The position numbers and the translations under genes are program-made. Source: Candidatus Coatesiibacteriota bacterium (GTDB lineage: Bacteria > RBG-13-66-14 > B26-G2 > JAUVZD01). From it: a stretch of 64,000 nucleotides of DNA. Shown here piece by piece: positions 26,994 to 35,018 of this stretch. Positions within the stretch are counted from its first letter, which is position 1, and every line of letters starts with the position of its first letter. The notes beneath the pieces are model-generated. The model worked only from the letters and a program-made list of their open reading frames with translations. It did not search any database and was not told where the DNA came from. The stretch spans positions 62,001-126,000 of the forward strand of contig JAUVZD010000003.1 of assembly GCA_030602715.1 (NCBI GenBank), in the 5' to 3' direction.

Positions 26994-28715
26994 CTACTCA
27001 ATCAAGTGGGTATAGATCTCTGGTCCAAAGTCGTCGGCTCGACCCACAAAGAGGCACTGGATGTCGTAGATATCCTTAAAGAGACTGAGGACGGTCTCAT
27101 CCTGCATCAGGCTGGTGATGTATAGGGAGGTCAGAAGTTCCTCGTCTTCCTCGGCGAGGAAGCTTCCCTGGGAGAGCCACATCATTCCCAGGAAGTAGTT
27201 GGTCAGCGTCTCGCTGGTGGTGTAGTGACCCCGGGGCAGGAAGACGGCGAAGTTGAACGGGGGCGTTTTCTCCGGGAAGAATATGGAGTAGCCGCTTTTT
27301 GCGGATATGCTGGCAAGCTCCTGGCTCACCCGGCTGGAATATGAGCCGGGCATATCCGGATTGAGCAGGGCGTAGGCAACGGTGAAGTAGTCACAGATGT
27401 ATTCCCAGCGCTCCTTCTCCTCAGGGGTGTCCGCTGCGGAGAGTTCCTCCTCAGCCGATGAGACCAAGAGGGTGACCATGGTGTTCAGTTTGTCGTAGAA
27501 GACCTCCTCCTCCAGCACCCGCAGGAGAAAATCAAAGTAGAGATGGAAGACCTCCAGGACGGAGTCGGAGGTGATGAAGTTGGGAATCTCATATTCGTCG
27601 CCATAACTGCCGTATTTGGAATAGTTATAGAGCTGATGGAAGAGGTTGGCAGTCTCGCCGGTGGCGATGAAGCCGTTCTTCTCCAGCTTTTCCAACTGGT
27701 TGGATGAGAAATTGGAGAACTCAAATAGATTCCACACCGAACTCATGGGGTTTTCCAGCGGTTGCTGATATAGTTTTCCGCCTTTGGAATAGACTAGCGA
27801 AGCACCGTCGGGAGCCCAGGCGATGTTGCTCTCCAGGCTCACTGTGCTGGCTACCAGGAGGGTGTCGTCGGCATACAGGTCATATATGTAGAGGTTATCC
27901 TGCGAGTCCACATAAGCTATCTGAGTGCCGTTGGGGGAGACGGAGAGGCGCTTTGCCTTCATCTTCACCTCGCTGAAGGGGGGTCCTCCCCAACCCCAGT
28001 CATATCGGATACGGAAGGTGTCGGCACCCGATGAGCCCTGAATGGAGCAGAGGGCGATCAGACCGCCATAGAACCAGTCGCCGTCGTTTACTGTGGAGTA
28101 GGGCTGGTAGGCATCCCCGGGATGGGAGTAGGACCATCCGTAATTCTCCTTGAACCAGTCCTCGTCGGGGGTTTGACCGCAGAAGGTGAATGCCCGGAAG
28201 AGGCTTGAGTTGGTGTTTACCGAGTAGAGGTCAAATTTTCCGTCGTGTTCTTTGATGAAAAGCACCTTGTAGAATTCGTCGCCGGTTTGGCTCTCATAGT
28301 CGTAAGATGACCATTTTATCGGCGAGACGCGGGGTCTGCGCTCATCGCTCGCTTCGCTGGTTATCTGCACCAGGTTGCCCCCCGCTGTGTCCATATTCCA
28401 TAGGTCAAAGCCTGCGCCGGTATCCCGGGCGAAGACGATGAAGTTGCCTTCGGGGGAGAAGGAGGGCTCCAGGTTGTCCCCGCCGGAAAAGATTTTTGAG
28501 GGTCCTACCGCACTTTTGAATTCGTAGGTCCATATGTCGTGGGCTCCGCTCTCTCCGGTGCAGAAGAGCAAGCCCTCGCCGTCGGGATAAAAAACTGGGT
28601 CCCGAGCGTCCTTATATTCTAATAGCAGTAAGGGCTCTCCTATGAGTGAGGGGAAGGAGAGGGCGAGGGAGGGGAGGGTAAGGGTTATAACGAACAGGAT
28701 ATAAAGCCTCTTCAT
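26994..28715 (-). CDS. secreted TolB-like propeller/DUF3160 protein, 5' part of a TAG-interrupted gene
   Basis: ATG at 28715 follows GGAGG and gives a signal peptide (MKRLYILFVITLTLPSLALS). Residues about 25-330 hold TolB/PD40-type propeller repeats (DPVFYPDGEGLLFCTGESG, EPSFSPEGNFIVFARD, AWAPDGASLVYS). From about 345 the first half of DUF3160 follows (LEKNGFIATGE, ITSDSVLEVFHLYFD). The ORF ends at TAG 26994 within the domain (YTHLIE), while the same frame continues into the next ORF. Joined, they would make about 1067 residues: propeller, DUF3160, SH3. This is probably a periplasmic or surface protein of unknown function. Confidence 0.85.
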   Translation of the reverse strand: MKRLYILFVITLTLPSLALSFPSLIGEPLLLLEYKDARDPVFYPDGEGLLFCTGESGAHDIWTYEFKSAVGPSKIFSGGDNLEPSFSPEGNFIVFARDTGAGFDLWNMDTAGGNLVQITSEASDERRPRVSPIKWSSYDYESQTGDEFYKVLFIKEHDGKFDLYSVNTNSSLFRAFTFCGQTPDEDWFKENYGWSYSHPGDAYQPYSTVNDGDWFYGGLIALCSIQGSSGADTFRIRYDWGWGGPPFSEVKMKAKRLSVSPNGTQIAYVDSQDNLYIYDLYADDTLLVASTVSLESNIAWAPDGASLVYSKGGKLYQQPLENPMSSVWNLFEFSNFSSNQLEKLEKNGFIATGETANLFHQLYNYSKYGSYGDEYEIPNFITSDSVLEVFHLYFDFLLRVLEEEVFYDKLNTMVTLLVSSAEEELSAADTPEEKERWEYICDYFTVAYALLNPDMPGSYSSRVSQELASISAKSGYSIFFPEKTPPFNFAVFLPRGHYTTSETLTNYFLGMMWLSQGSFLAEEDEELLTSLYITSLMQDETVLSLFKDIYDIQCLFVGRADDFGPEIYTHLIE

Positions 28716-28862
28716 TGCATACCTCCTATGAAGATGAATTGCCCGATGTTTCTATAGAGGCAATTATTATAGAAGTTATGAGAAAGGTCAAATGCAAAAG
28801 GTTTTATGCTTGGGTTTAGCGTGTAGGCTTTGAATTCCTATAAAAAGATAAACTTATTAGTC

Positions 28863-29618
28863 TTACTTTCTGCCCACAATAAGAATGCCGTTTCCAAGAC
28901 GGTTGTTATGCACTTTATCCAGAAGGCAAAGTAGGATTGTTAACGGGAACAGTAAGAGCTGGACCAATTTCAAGGGGAGGCTTTGGAATAATACGAGCGG
29001 AAGCTCCCAAGCAAAAGCACCTGCAGGACCGAAGGTATAAGCGACTTCAATGATTTGTAATCCAAACGAGGACAAATTTCCCTCAAGTTCGCTTCGGGTA
29101 AATCCGTCTATACAGTGACCGGGGTCTTCCCAGCGGGGATGTTCATTTTTTAGAAAGTATTTGGTCGGTATGTGAGGTGTATGGAGTAATAAATACCCTC
29201 CGGGTTTTAGTGACCGGGAAAACTTCCCTATAACTGCAAATGGTTCAGGGAGATGTTCCAAGGTATCTATGCAAAGTATCAGATCTAAATCGCGAGGTAA
29301 GTCGTATTGGGTAATATCTCCAATTTTAAGTGTGACATTGGGATAGGGGGCGCAGATTTTCCGTGCATATTCTATTTCCTCTGCATCCAAGTCTAAACCG
29401 TAGAGCTTAGCGATGGGCTTGCGCCGGGCAAGAAAGGAGAGGGTTATCCCCCTGCCACAGCCGATATCAAAGACTATCCCTTCCTTTGGAGCTAAAGCCG
29501 ACAACCTTGACCATACAGCAAGGCGACGTATTGTTTGTCCAGGATGATACGCAAACCGCCGTTCAAGGAATAGTCGTGAGAAGGTTATCAAACCGTATTT
29601 TTTAGCATATTGTTTCAA
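28863..29618 (-). CDS. class I SAM-dependent methyltransferase
   Basis: This 251-residue protein has motif I VFDIGCGRGITLSFL near residue 48, an acidic motif II in YGLDLDAEEIEYA, LILCIDTLEHLPEPF as motif IV, and SLKPGGYLLLHTPH after it. The pattern matches UbiE/Coq3-like or polysaccharide-associated methyltransferases. A hydrophobic C-terminal segment (LPLKLVQLLLFPLTILLCLL) may anchor it to the membrane. The start is TTG 29618 with a weak ribosome-binding site. Substrate unknown; it lies between the DUF3160 and Memo genes on the same strand. Confidence 0.85.
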   Translation of the reverse strand: MKQYAKKYGLITFSRLFLERRFAYHPGQTIRRLAVWSRLSALAPKEGIVFDIGCGRGITLSFLARRKPIAKLYGLDLDAEEIEYARKICAPYPNVTLKIGDITQYDLPRDLDLILCIDTLEHLPEPFAVIGKFSRSLKPGGYLLLHTPHIPTKYFLKNEHPRWEDPGHCIDGFTRSELEGNLSSFGLQIIEVAYTFGPAGAFAWELPLVLFQSLPLKLVQLLLFPLTILLCLLDKVHNNRLGNGILIVGRK

Positions 29619-29672
29619 TCAATCGCCTACTTATCCTGCCATCGTTGAAAAAGGGCAGCAATATCCTTTTCC

Positions 29673-30617
29673 TCATTCTTGTGTAAGGCTCCACACCACT
29701 GCGGCGTAGCCCACCACCTGGCTCTCATCCCCCGAAAAGTCCGCCGAGGTGCCGTAGCGCAGAACCGAAGGTTTCATCACCCCCAGCTCCCTGGCGGCGT
29801 AGTTGACCGCCCCGAAGACCAGAGGAGCATCCACTGCGGAGGTGCCCTTCTCGTTGGTCTCCACGATGTAGAGGGGATCGTCGTCGCAGAGTGCGGAGAG
29901 CGCCGCTTCGTCCAGCACCCTGGCCTGCTCTATGGGATAGTAGTGGGAGAGGTCCACGGTGGAGACGATGAGGACCTCCTTTCCGCTCTCTTGGATGAGG
30001 GCTAAAAGCCCCTCGCCCAACTCCTTTGCAAAGTCCTTATCCCCGCTGTTGAGGATGATGGGAACGATGGGGACATCGCCCCAGATGTGATGGATGAAGG
30101 GTAGCTGGTTCTCCAGGCTGTGCTCCTGATAGTGGGGAGCGGGATAGTCGTAGGCTCCGTCAACTTTGTCCATGAATAACTGGACCAGGTCTTCGTCTAT
30201 GACCGAGGCGCCCAATGGGGAGAGGAAAGTTCCTTTGCAGAAGACCGCCGCTCCGGTGAGCGGGGCGTAGTGATATGGTCCGATGAGGACGATGGTATCC
30301 GGCTGGGTGTGGCTTGCCGACTTGAAGGCTTCAGCGGCGATTTTTCCGGAATATACATAGCCGGCGTGGGGTGTGGTGATGGCGATAACCCCCTCCAGAG
30401 GCTTGCTCTTTGCCTCCACAAGAAAATTTTCCACCATCGCCTTAAGTTCTTCGGCGTCTCCGGGATAGAATTTGCCGGCGTGAGCCGGATGGCGGATGAC
30501 TAACTCCTCCTCCGTCTCTTTTTCCACCACTACCCGCTCCCTCTTCTCTCCGCCACAGGCGATTAGGAAGAGGGTTAAAGGCAAAACTACAATTATGCTG
30601 ACGAAACGTATTGCCAT
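29673..30617 (-). CDS. Memo-like protein (AmmeMemoRadiSam system protein B), predicted lipoprotein
   Basis: A signal with LFLIAC (lipid Cys21) precedes a complete Memo domain: RHPAHAGKFYPGD, TPHAGYVYSGK, VLIGPYHYAP, VSTVDLSHY and a C-terminus with SGDESQVVGYAAVVW. Memo proteins resemble class III extradiol dioxygenases and normally sit beside AMMECR1 and radical-SAM partners. Neither is present here, and the export signal would place this copy in the periplasm. Enzymatic activity has not been firmly established for bacterial members. A C-terminal fragment of a paralogue lies at 25420-25481. Confidence 0.88.
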   Translation of the reverse strand: MAIRFVSIIVVLPLTLFLIACGGEKRERVVVEKETEEELVIRHPAHAGKFYPGDAEELKAMVENFLVEAKSKPLEGVIAITTPHAGYVYSGKIAAEAFKSASHTQPDTIVLIGPYHYAPLTGAAVFCKGTFLSPLGASVIDEDLVQLFMDKVDGAYDYPAPHYQEHSLENQLPFIHHIWGDVPIVPIILNSGDKDFAKELGEGLLALIQESGKEVLIVSTVDLSHYYPIEQARVLDEAALSALCDDDPLYIVETNEKGTSAVDAPLVFGAVNYAARELGVMKPSVLRYGTSADFSGDESQVVGYAAVVWSLTQE

Positions 30618-30629
30618 TCTCCCGTATGT

Positions 30630-30719
30630 TCAATTAGGCAAAAAGCGATCTTCAATCTCTATGCGCAGTCCCCCAAAGGGAAGCAGGTATTTTCTGATTG
30701 TGGTATGAGGTCTCAGCCC
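30630..30719 (-). pseudogene. C-terminal remnant of a DUF6029-like barrel gene
   Basis: Just after the barrel gene stop, another frame reads RKYLLPFGGLRIEIEDRF and then LPN-stop. This mirrors the end of the intact protein (CRYELPFEGLRIRISSLF). It also terminates in aromatic and leucine residues typical of an outer-membrane barrel end. The DNA over this stretch is roughly three-quarters identical. It is probably the stub of a tandem duplicate. Confidence 0.6.
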
Positions 30720-30720
30720 A

Positions 30721-32190
30721 TCAGAACAGACTGCTAATCCTTATCCGCAAGCCCTCAAAGGGAAGCTCGTATCTACACACCCCACCGGAGCAGGTCTTTC
30801 CTCCCCGCAGTTGACCATAGCCCACACTTATCTCGTGTTCATTGGTCAGCTTATAGAGGAATTCTCCCCAAGTCCAACTGTCCCTCTCATCACCGGCCGG
30901 TTCTTGGTTGGTGTTCTCATACTTTAAGCTGGCGATGAAAAGCCCGCTCCAGGAGAAGGACAGCTCTCCTGTTAAATCTCTGAAGGTGCTCTCAACAGGA
31001 AAGGTCTCCCGGCGTCGTTCGTATTCAAAGCTGGTGATGATAGAATGATTGTCGGTCAGTTGGTAGCTGGTCTTTATCCGCCCGCGGTCATAATCGGTGA
31101 CATTCTCTTCGTGTTCCAACTCATAGAATACTTCCAGAACCGTTTTGGGGATAAACTCTTGCACCCGTATGGAGGCGACAGCTTCATCTATCACCTGTTT
31201 GGGAATCTCCGGACTGAATGTGGTGAGCTCCTCCTGATGGGCGTATCCGCCCCTCAAGCGCAAGAATTTTATGGGGTTGGAAATTATCTCTATAAGATAG
31301 CCCTTTTCATTCTGTGCATTGCTGATCGTTTGTTCAAAGAAGCTTACATACGGGGGAGCGAAGTAGTCCATCCCCCCAAGATGATTGTAGTTCTTATATT
31401 CAAAGTTGACCGAGAGGTTGGTGAACGGGGGGGTGGCTACAGCATTTATGTAATAGCCGTCCCCATAGCGTAGTTCACTCTGCACCGGAGTGTCCTGAAA
31501 AAAGAAATCAGTCTTTTTTGCGTAGATACCTGAGACGGTGAAGAAATCGGTTGTAAACTTGCCCCCACCGGCGTAATGGCGGATGTCACTTGTCGGCAGG
31601 TAGGGGGAGGTATAGCCTACGGAGCTTATTGCCCCGCTGAAAGAAAGCCCGTATATGCCCAGTGCGGAGAGAGGATAGGCGGTGAATTCACCACCATATA
31701 TATTGTCAGGGCTGTCGTCATCGGCTTCCCCCCTTCCGCCAAGAACTTTTATCTCCAAATCTTTCCAGGGTTTAATCTCTAGATAAGCTCCTTTAGCCAT
31801 CCAATTTCTATCTACATCAATATCCTCATAGGTGCGCAGGACCATACCCTTTGCCAGGGTGCTGGTGAAACTTCCTATGGTTGCCTTGAGTGGTTTGGCG
31901 TTGTATTTCAAAAAGATTTGGGAGAAGTCGGTCTGGTATTCGGCGATACCGCTGAAGGGGTTTAGCCGGGGTTGGTATATCAGGGCCACCACCCCTATGG
32001 TGAAGGGGTGGAGGTTTAGGTCCAGTTCCAGGCGGTCGGTGAAATACTCATCGCCCTCTTCGTCGGTCAGCAGATAGATGGCTTCATTACTGCCGTGAAT
32101 GGACAGGATTTCGGTCGTTGGAAGCAGGGCAAAGCAAGCCCCGGCGGCGACTAAAAGCAAAGTGGTGATGATGGGTATCTTCTTAAACAT
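30721..32190 (-). CDS. predicted outer-membrane beta-barrel protein, DUF6029-like
   Basis: ATG 32190 follows AAAGGTGAGAG and gives a signal peptide (FKKIPIITTLLLVAAGACFA). The remaining 460 residues are alternating amphipathic beta-strands with many aromatic residues, for example YTSPYLP, SVNFEYKNYNH and FIASLKYENTNQ, ending in SSLF as barrels do. This resembles DUF6029 family proteins. The gene lies 32 bases after the TlpA-like gene, the usual partner order for such pairs, which suggests a joint envelope function such as handling a metal or redox-sensitive ligand. That function is inference. Confidence 0.75.
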   Translation of the reverse strand: MFKKIPIITTLLLVAAGACFALLPTTEILSIHGSNEAIYLLTDEEGDEYFTDRLELDLNLHPFTIGVVALIYQPRLNPFSGIAEYQTDFSQIFLKYNAKPLKATIGSFTSTLAKGMVLRTYEDIDVDRNWMAKGAYLEIKPWKDLEIKVLGGRGEADDDSPDNIYGGEFTAYPLSALGIYGLSFSGAISSVGYTSPYLPTSDIRHYAGGGKFTTDFFTVSGIYAKKTDFFFQDTPVQSELRYGDGYYINAVATPPFTNLSVNFEYKNYNHLGGMDYFAPPYVSFFEQTISNAQNEKGYLIEIISNPIKFLRLRGGYAHQEELTTFSPEIPKQVIDEAVASIRVQEFIPKTVLEVFYELEHEENVTDYDRGRIKTSYQLTDNHSIITSFEYERRRETFPVESTFRDLTGELSFSWSGLFIASLKYENTNQEPAGDERDSWTWGEFLYKLTNEHEISVGYGQLRGGKTCSGGVCRYELPFEGLRIRISSLF

Positions 32191-32222
32191 ACTCTCACCT
32201 TTCCTTTGGCAATCTGTTTGGG

Positions 32223-32750
32223 TTATTTACCGCCGAAGAAGTCGCCGCCCTCACTTGCGCTCAAAGCGTCCTCTATCGCATCTTTAAAGACGGCTTCGGT
32301 TCCGGGGGTGAAACCGCTGTAGGAGAAGGGGATGTCGCCGTCCCAGTTAATTAGAAAGTAGTAGGGCTCCTGGTTCACATTGAAGGTGTCACGAACATAT
32401 TGGTCGGTGTCCAGAAGGACGGTGAAGGTGTAGCCCTGACCGCTGATGAAGGGTTTGACCCGATCGGAGGTTCGCTCGCTGTCCGTGGCGATGCAGATGA
32501 CCTTCAGTCCCTCGTAGTAGTAGTCGTCGTAGATATCCTGCAAGTAGGGCATGGAATCCTTACAAGCCTCGCAGTCTGTGGACCAGAACATGATGAAGAT
32601 GAGATAGTTGCCGTAGAGGTCGGAGGAATCCACCCATCTACCCTTAGTATCTTTGAGCGAAAAGTAGGGGGCGTTGCCGGCGTAGGCTAAACCGGCGAGA
32701 ATTGAAAGCAGGGACAACACAATCACGGAGTTGAGTAGAATTTTCTTCAT
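32223..32750 (-). CDS. TlpA-like secreted thioredoxin/peroxiredoxin-fold protein
   Basis: This 175-residue protein starts at ATG 32750; the longer frame to 32837 has no signal peptide. Residues 1-24 form a signal peptide (MKKILLNSVIVLSLLSILAG). The thioredoxin fold has FWSTDCEACKDSMPYL with Cys60 and Cys63 as the CxxC pair, a TlpA/AhpC-type insertion (VICIATDSERTSD) and the cis-Pro loop QEPYYFLI. It probably reduces or relays disulfides in the periplasm. Its gene precedes the barrel gene and is very likely in the same transcript. Confidence 0.87.
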   Translation of the reverse strand: MKKILLNSVIVLSLLSILAGLAYAGNAPYFSLKDTKGRWVDSSDLYGNYLIFIMFWSTDCEACKDSMPYLQDIYDDYYYEGLKVICIATDSERTSDRVKPFISGQGYTFTVLLDTDQYVRDTFNVNQEPYYFLINWDGDIPFSYSGFTPGTEAVFKDAIEDALSASEGGDFFGGK

Positions 32751-32947
32751 TTCATACCGCCTTGAGTTATTTGTGGTGAGACTCTCAGATAAAAGATTAA
32801 CTTTCTCAGATTTTAACATCCGGGAGGGGAAAAACAAAGGATAAATTACCCTTGATAGGTTGCCTGGACTTACCTAGCGGATTTATCTGATTTAACAATA
32901 AGAAGAGCGGAAGGGTTTCTGTTTTCAGGACGGATATTGTGGCTTGG

Positions 32948-33928
32948 TCAGTTCGCCGCCCCCAGATAAGCCTCAATGACCCTGGGGTTGTTGCGCACCT
33001 CGGCTGGTGATCCTTCGGCGATCTTTTCGCCGTGGTCCAGCACCACCACATGGTCGGAGATACCCATTACCACCTTCATGTCGTGCTCTATGAGCAGGAC
33101 GGTAATTCCCAGGTCGTGGATATTGTGGATGAGCTCCATCAGGTGGATGGTCTCTATGGGGTTCATTCCCGCAGCCGGCTCGTCCAGGAGGATGAAGGTC
33201 GGCTTGGCGGCAAGCGCCCTGGCAATCTCCAACCGCCGTTGGTCTCCATAGGAGAGGCTTGCGGCGTTCTCCAGAAATCCCACCTTCAAGCCCACGAAAT
33301 CCAGGAGTTGTTTCGCCTCCTGGAAACCCTCCCGTTCCTCCCTCTTCTTGCGGGGGGTGGAGAAGATGGAGTCAAAGAAGCCGGAGCGGGTCTGGGTGTA
33401 GCGCCCCACCAGTATGTTGTCCAGAACCGACATCTGGTTGAATAGGTGGATGGTCTGGAAGGTTCTGCTTATCCCCAGGGCGGCGACCTGGTCCGGTCTG
33501 AGGGAGGTGGGGGGAAGGCGAAGATAACCCACGACGGTGAAGGCGATAGCCACGGCGACAGAACCCAAGGTGCAGGTATACCATGTCCCTCCAAGGCAGG
33601 CTAGAGCTACCGCGGTTCCGATTATAGTCAGCACAGCAGTGATTATGAAGGGGGGAAGCCATCTTACCCGACCGCGGGTGCGGGTGACGGGACGGCCCAT
33701 GAACTTTACATTGCCCTCGGTGGGTTTGATTAAGCCGGTTACCAGGTTGAAGAAGGTGGTCTTGCCGGCGCCGTTGGGACCTATGAGGCTCACGATCTGT
33801 CCCTTATTGATATTGAAGGAGAGCGCATTCAGGGCGACCAAGCCCTCGAAATGCTTGGAGAGACCGTTGACCTCCAGGACGACATCGTCCAAAGCGAACC
33901 TCCGATAGCGGTTGGGGAAAATTAACAT
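32948..33928 (-). CDS. LivG-like ABC ATPase with a hydrophobic hairpin insertion, orphan
   Basis: It has Walker A GPNGAGKTTFFN (50-61), LivG-type Q-loop GISRTFQTIHLFNQMSV, signature LSYGDQRRLE, Walker B FILLDEPAAGMNP and an H-loop in LLIEHDMKVV. This is the pattern of branched-chain amino acid importer ATPases. Unusually, residues about 88-137 between the first beta-sheet and the Q-loop form two hydrophobic stretches that look like a membrane hairpin. No LivF, LivH, LivM or binding protein is adjacent. ATG 33928 has AAGGGAG upstream; TTG 33892 behind GGAGG is an equally good start. Confidence 0.85.
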   Translation of the reverse strand: MLIFPNRYRRFALDDVVLEVNGLSKHFEGLVALNALSFNINKGQIVSLIGPNGAGKTTFFNLVTGLIKPTEGNVKFMGRPVTRTRGRVRWLPPFIITAVLTIIGTAVALACLGGTWYTCTLGSVAVAIAFTVVGYLRLPPTSLRPDQVAALGISRTFQTIHLFNQMSVLDNILVGRYTQTRSGFFDSIFSTPRKKREEREGFQEAKQLLDFVGLKVGFLENAASLSYGDQRRLEIARALAAKPTFILLDEPAAGMNPIETIHLMELIHNIHDLGITVLLIEHDMKVVMGISDHVVVLDHGEKIAEGSPAEVRNNPRVIEAYLGAAN

Positions 33929-33940
33929 AATATTTCTCCC

Positions 33941-33969
33941 TTAGCAATCAAAATCTTTTTCGGTATAAT
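33941..33969 (+). promoter_or_regulatory. possible distal promoter of the SIMPL gene
   Basis: TTAGCA at 33941-33946 and a perfect TATAAT at 33964-33969 are 17 bases apart, in the divergent gap between the LivG-like and SIMPL genes. Confidence 0.4.
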
Positions 33970-34011
33970 GGGGGAATATCGGCAAAAACTTGCAGGTCTT
34001 TAAATTAAACC

Positions 34012-34039
34012 TTGCCTTTTTGGGGATGTCAAATATAAT
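34012..34039 (+). promoter_or_regulatory. possible proximal promoter of the SIMPL gene
   Basis: TTGCCT at 34012-34017 and TATAAT at 34034-34039 are 16 bases apart, about 43 bases before the start codon. It is nearer than the site at 33941; either or both may be used. Confidence 0.45.
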
Positions 34040-34082
34040 AGGATGTAGTGGTATAACAGATTCAATTCTTAAGGAGGATGTA

Positions 34083-34856
34083 ATGAGCAAGTTTACTGTT
34101 ATCTTGGCAATAATCTTCTCCCTGCTATTAGCTACTGAGGCGGTATGCGAGACCTTCACCTTCACCATTCCCGACCCCTATCTCTACCACCAGGATGAGG
34201 AGAAGAAGGAACCGGTGTTACTCTATGTGACCGGCACCGGCAATGTAAAAGCATTCCCCGAGCAGGTGGTCATCTCAGCCTATATCTACACCAAAGATAA
34301 GAAGGCGAGCGTCGCCTTTGAGGAGAATCAGTTCAAGATGGGCCGTTTGATGAGTATGCTTCTCTCTCTGGGAATTCCCAAGAGGAACGTAGCCACCGAG
34401 TCGCTTTCCATAGACACCATTTACAAGAAAGACTCTACCAAAGTGGATTACTTCTCCGTCTACCGCTCAATTAAAATTTTCCAGGACGATCTGGATGTCA
34501 TAAGCCCCATTCTGGACGCCCTGATTGATGCGGAGATAGAGGATATCGGCAGTATCCAGTTCGTGGTCAAGAATCTGGAGGAGAAGTATAGGGAGGCTCT
34601 ACAGAAGGCGGCGGAGGATTGCCGAAATACCGCCGAGATGTTGGCTACTTCCATGGGGGCGAGGATAGTTGACCTGCAGTCCATGAGCTATGATTACGGC
34701 GGATACGATTATCGTGTTATGGAGCGGTCGGTTTCGGGTGAAATGTACGGCGGAATAACGGAATATAGCCAGATGATCGTCCCTCGGGAGGTAACCACCA
34801 CGGTCAATGTCTACGCCACCTACGAGATTGTGTATGTGGGAAGTGGGACTTTTTAA
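34083..34856 (+). CDS. SIMPL-domain (DUF541) secreted protein
   Basis: ATG 34083 follows AAGGAGG, and a signal peptide covers residues 1-20. The domain has the usual pattern VTGTGNVKAFPEQVVISAYI, GIPKRNVATESLSI and the helix YREALQKAAEDCRNTAEMLA near the end. BP26/OMP28-like SIMPL proteins are periplasmic and form oligomers; their function is not settled. The upstream in-frame segment to 33990 lacks coding character. The gene stands alone, with its own promoters and a strong terminator. Confidence 0.88.
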   Translation: MSKFTVILAIIFSLLLATEAVCETFTFTIPDPYLYHQDEEKKEPVLLYVTGTGNVKAFPEQVVISAYIYTKDKKASVAFEENQFKMGRLMSMLLSLGIPKRNVATESLSIDTIYKKDSTKVDYFSVYRSIKIFQDDLDVISPILDALIDAEIEDIGSIQFVVKNLEEKYREALQKAAEDCRNTAEMLATSMGARIVDLQSMSYDYGGYDYRVMERSVSGEMYGGITEYSQMIVPREVTTTVNVYATYEIVYVGSGTF

Positions 34857-34894
34857 TGCCGGCGGTCTGGCTCTCATCCGTCAGCGACTAATAA

Positions 34895-34926
34895 ACCGGG
34901 CTTCAATACGAAGCCCGGTCTTTTTT
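34895..34926 (+). terminator. intrinsic terminator of the SIMPL gene
   Basis: A 10-base stem ACCGGGCTTC with its exact complement and a 5-base loop is followed by C and six T residues. Confidence 0.9.
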
Positions 34927-35018
34927 ACTGATTTTTTATACCCCCCTTAATGCTTCGTAGATAGCACACAGCTCACTGGTTTTATGGGGGGTAAACTGAG
35001 CCGGGTCTTCTGGAAAAA

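Noticed and set aside
26994-26996. Amber reassignment or pyrrolysine insertion at the DUF3160 TAG
   Set aside because: TAG ends other genes normally in this window and no pyrrolysine genes are seen. Mutation, error or read-through is more likely, though not excluded without reads.
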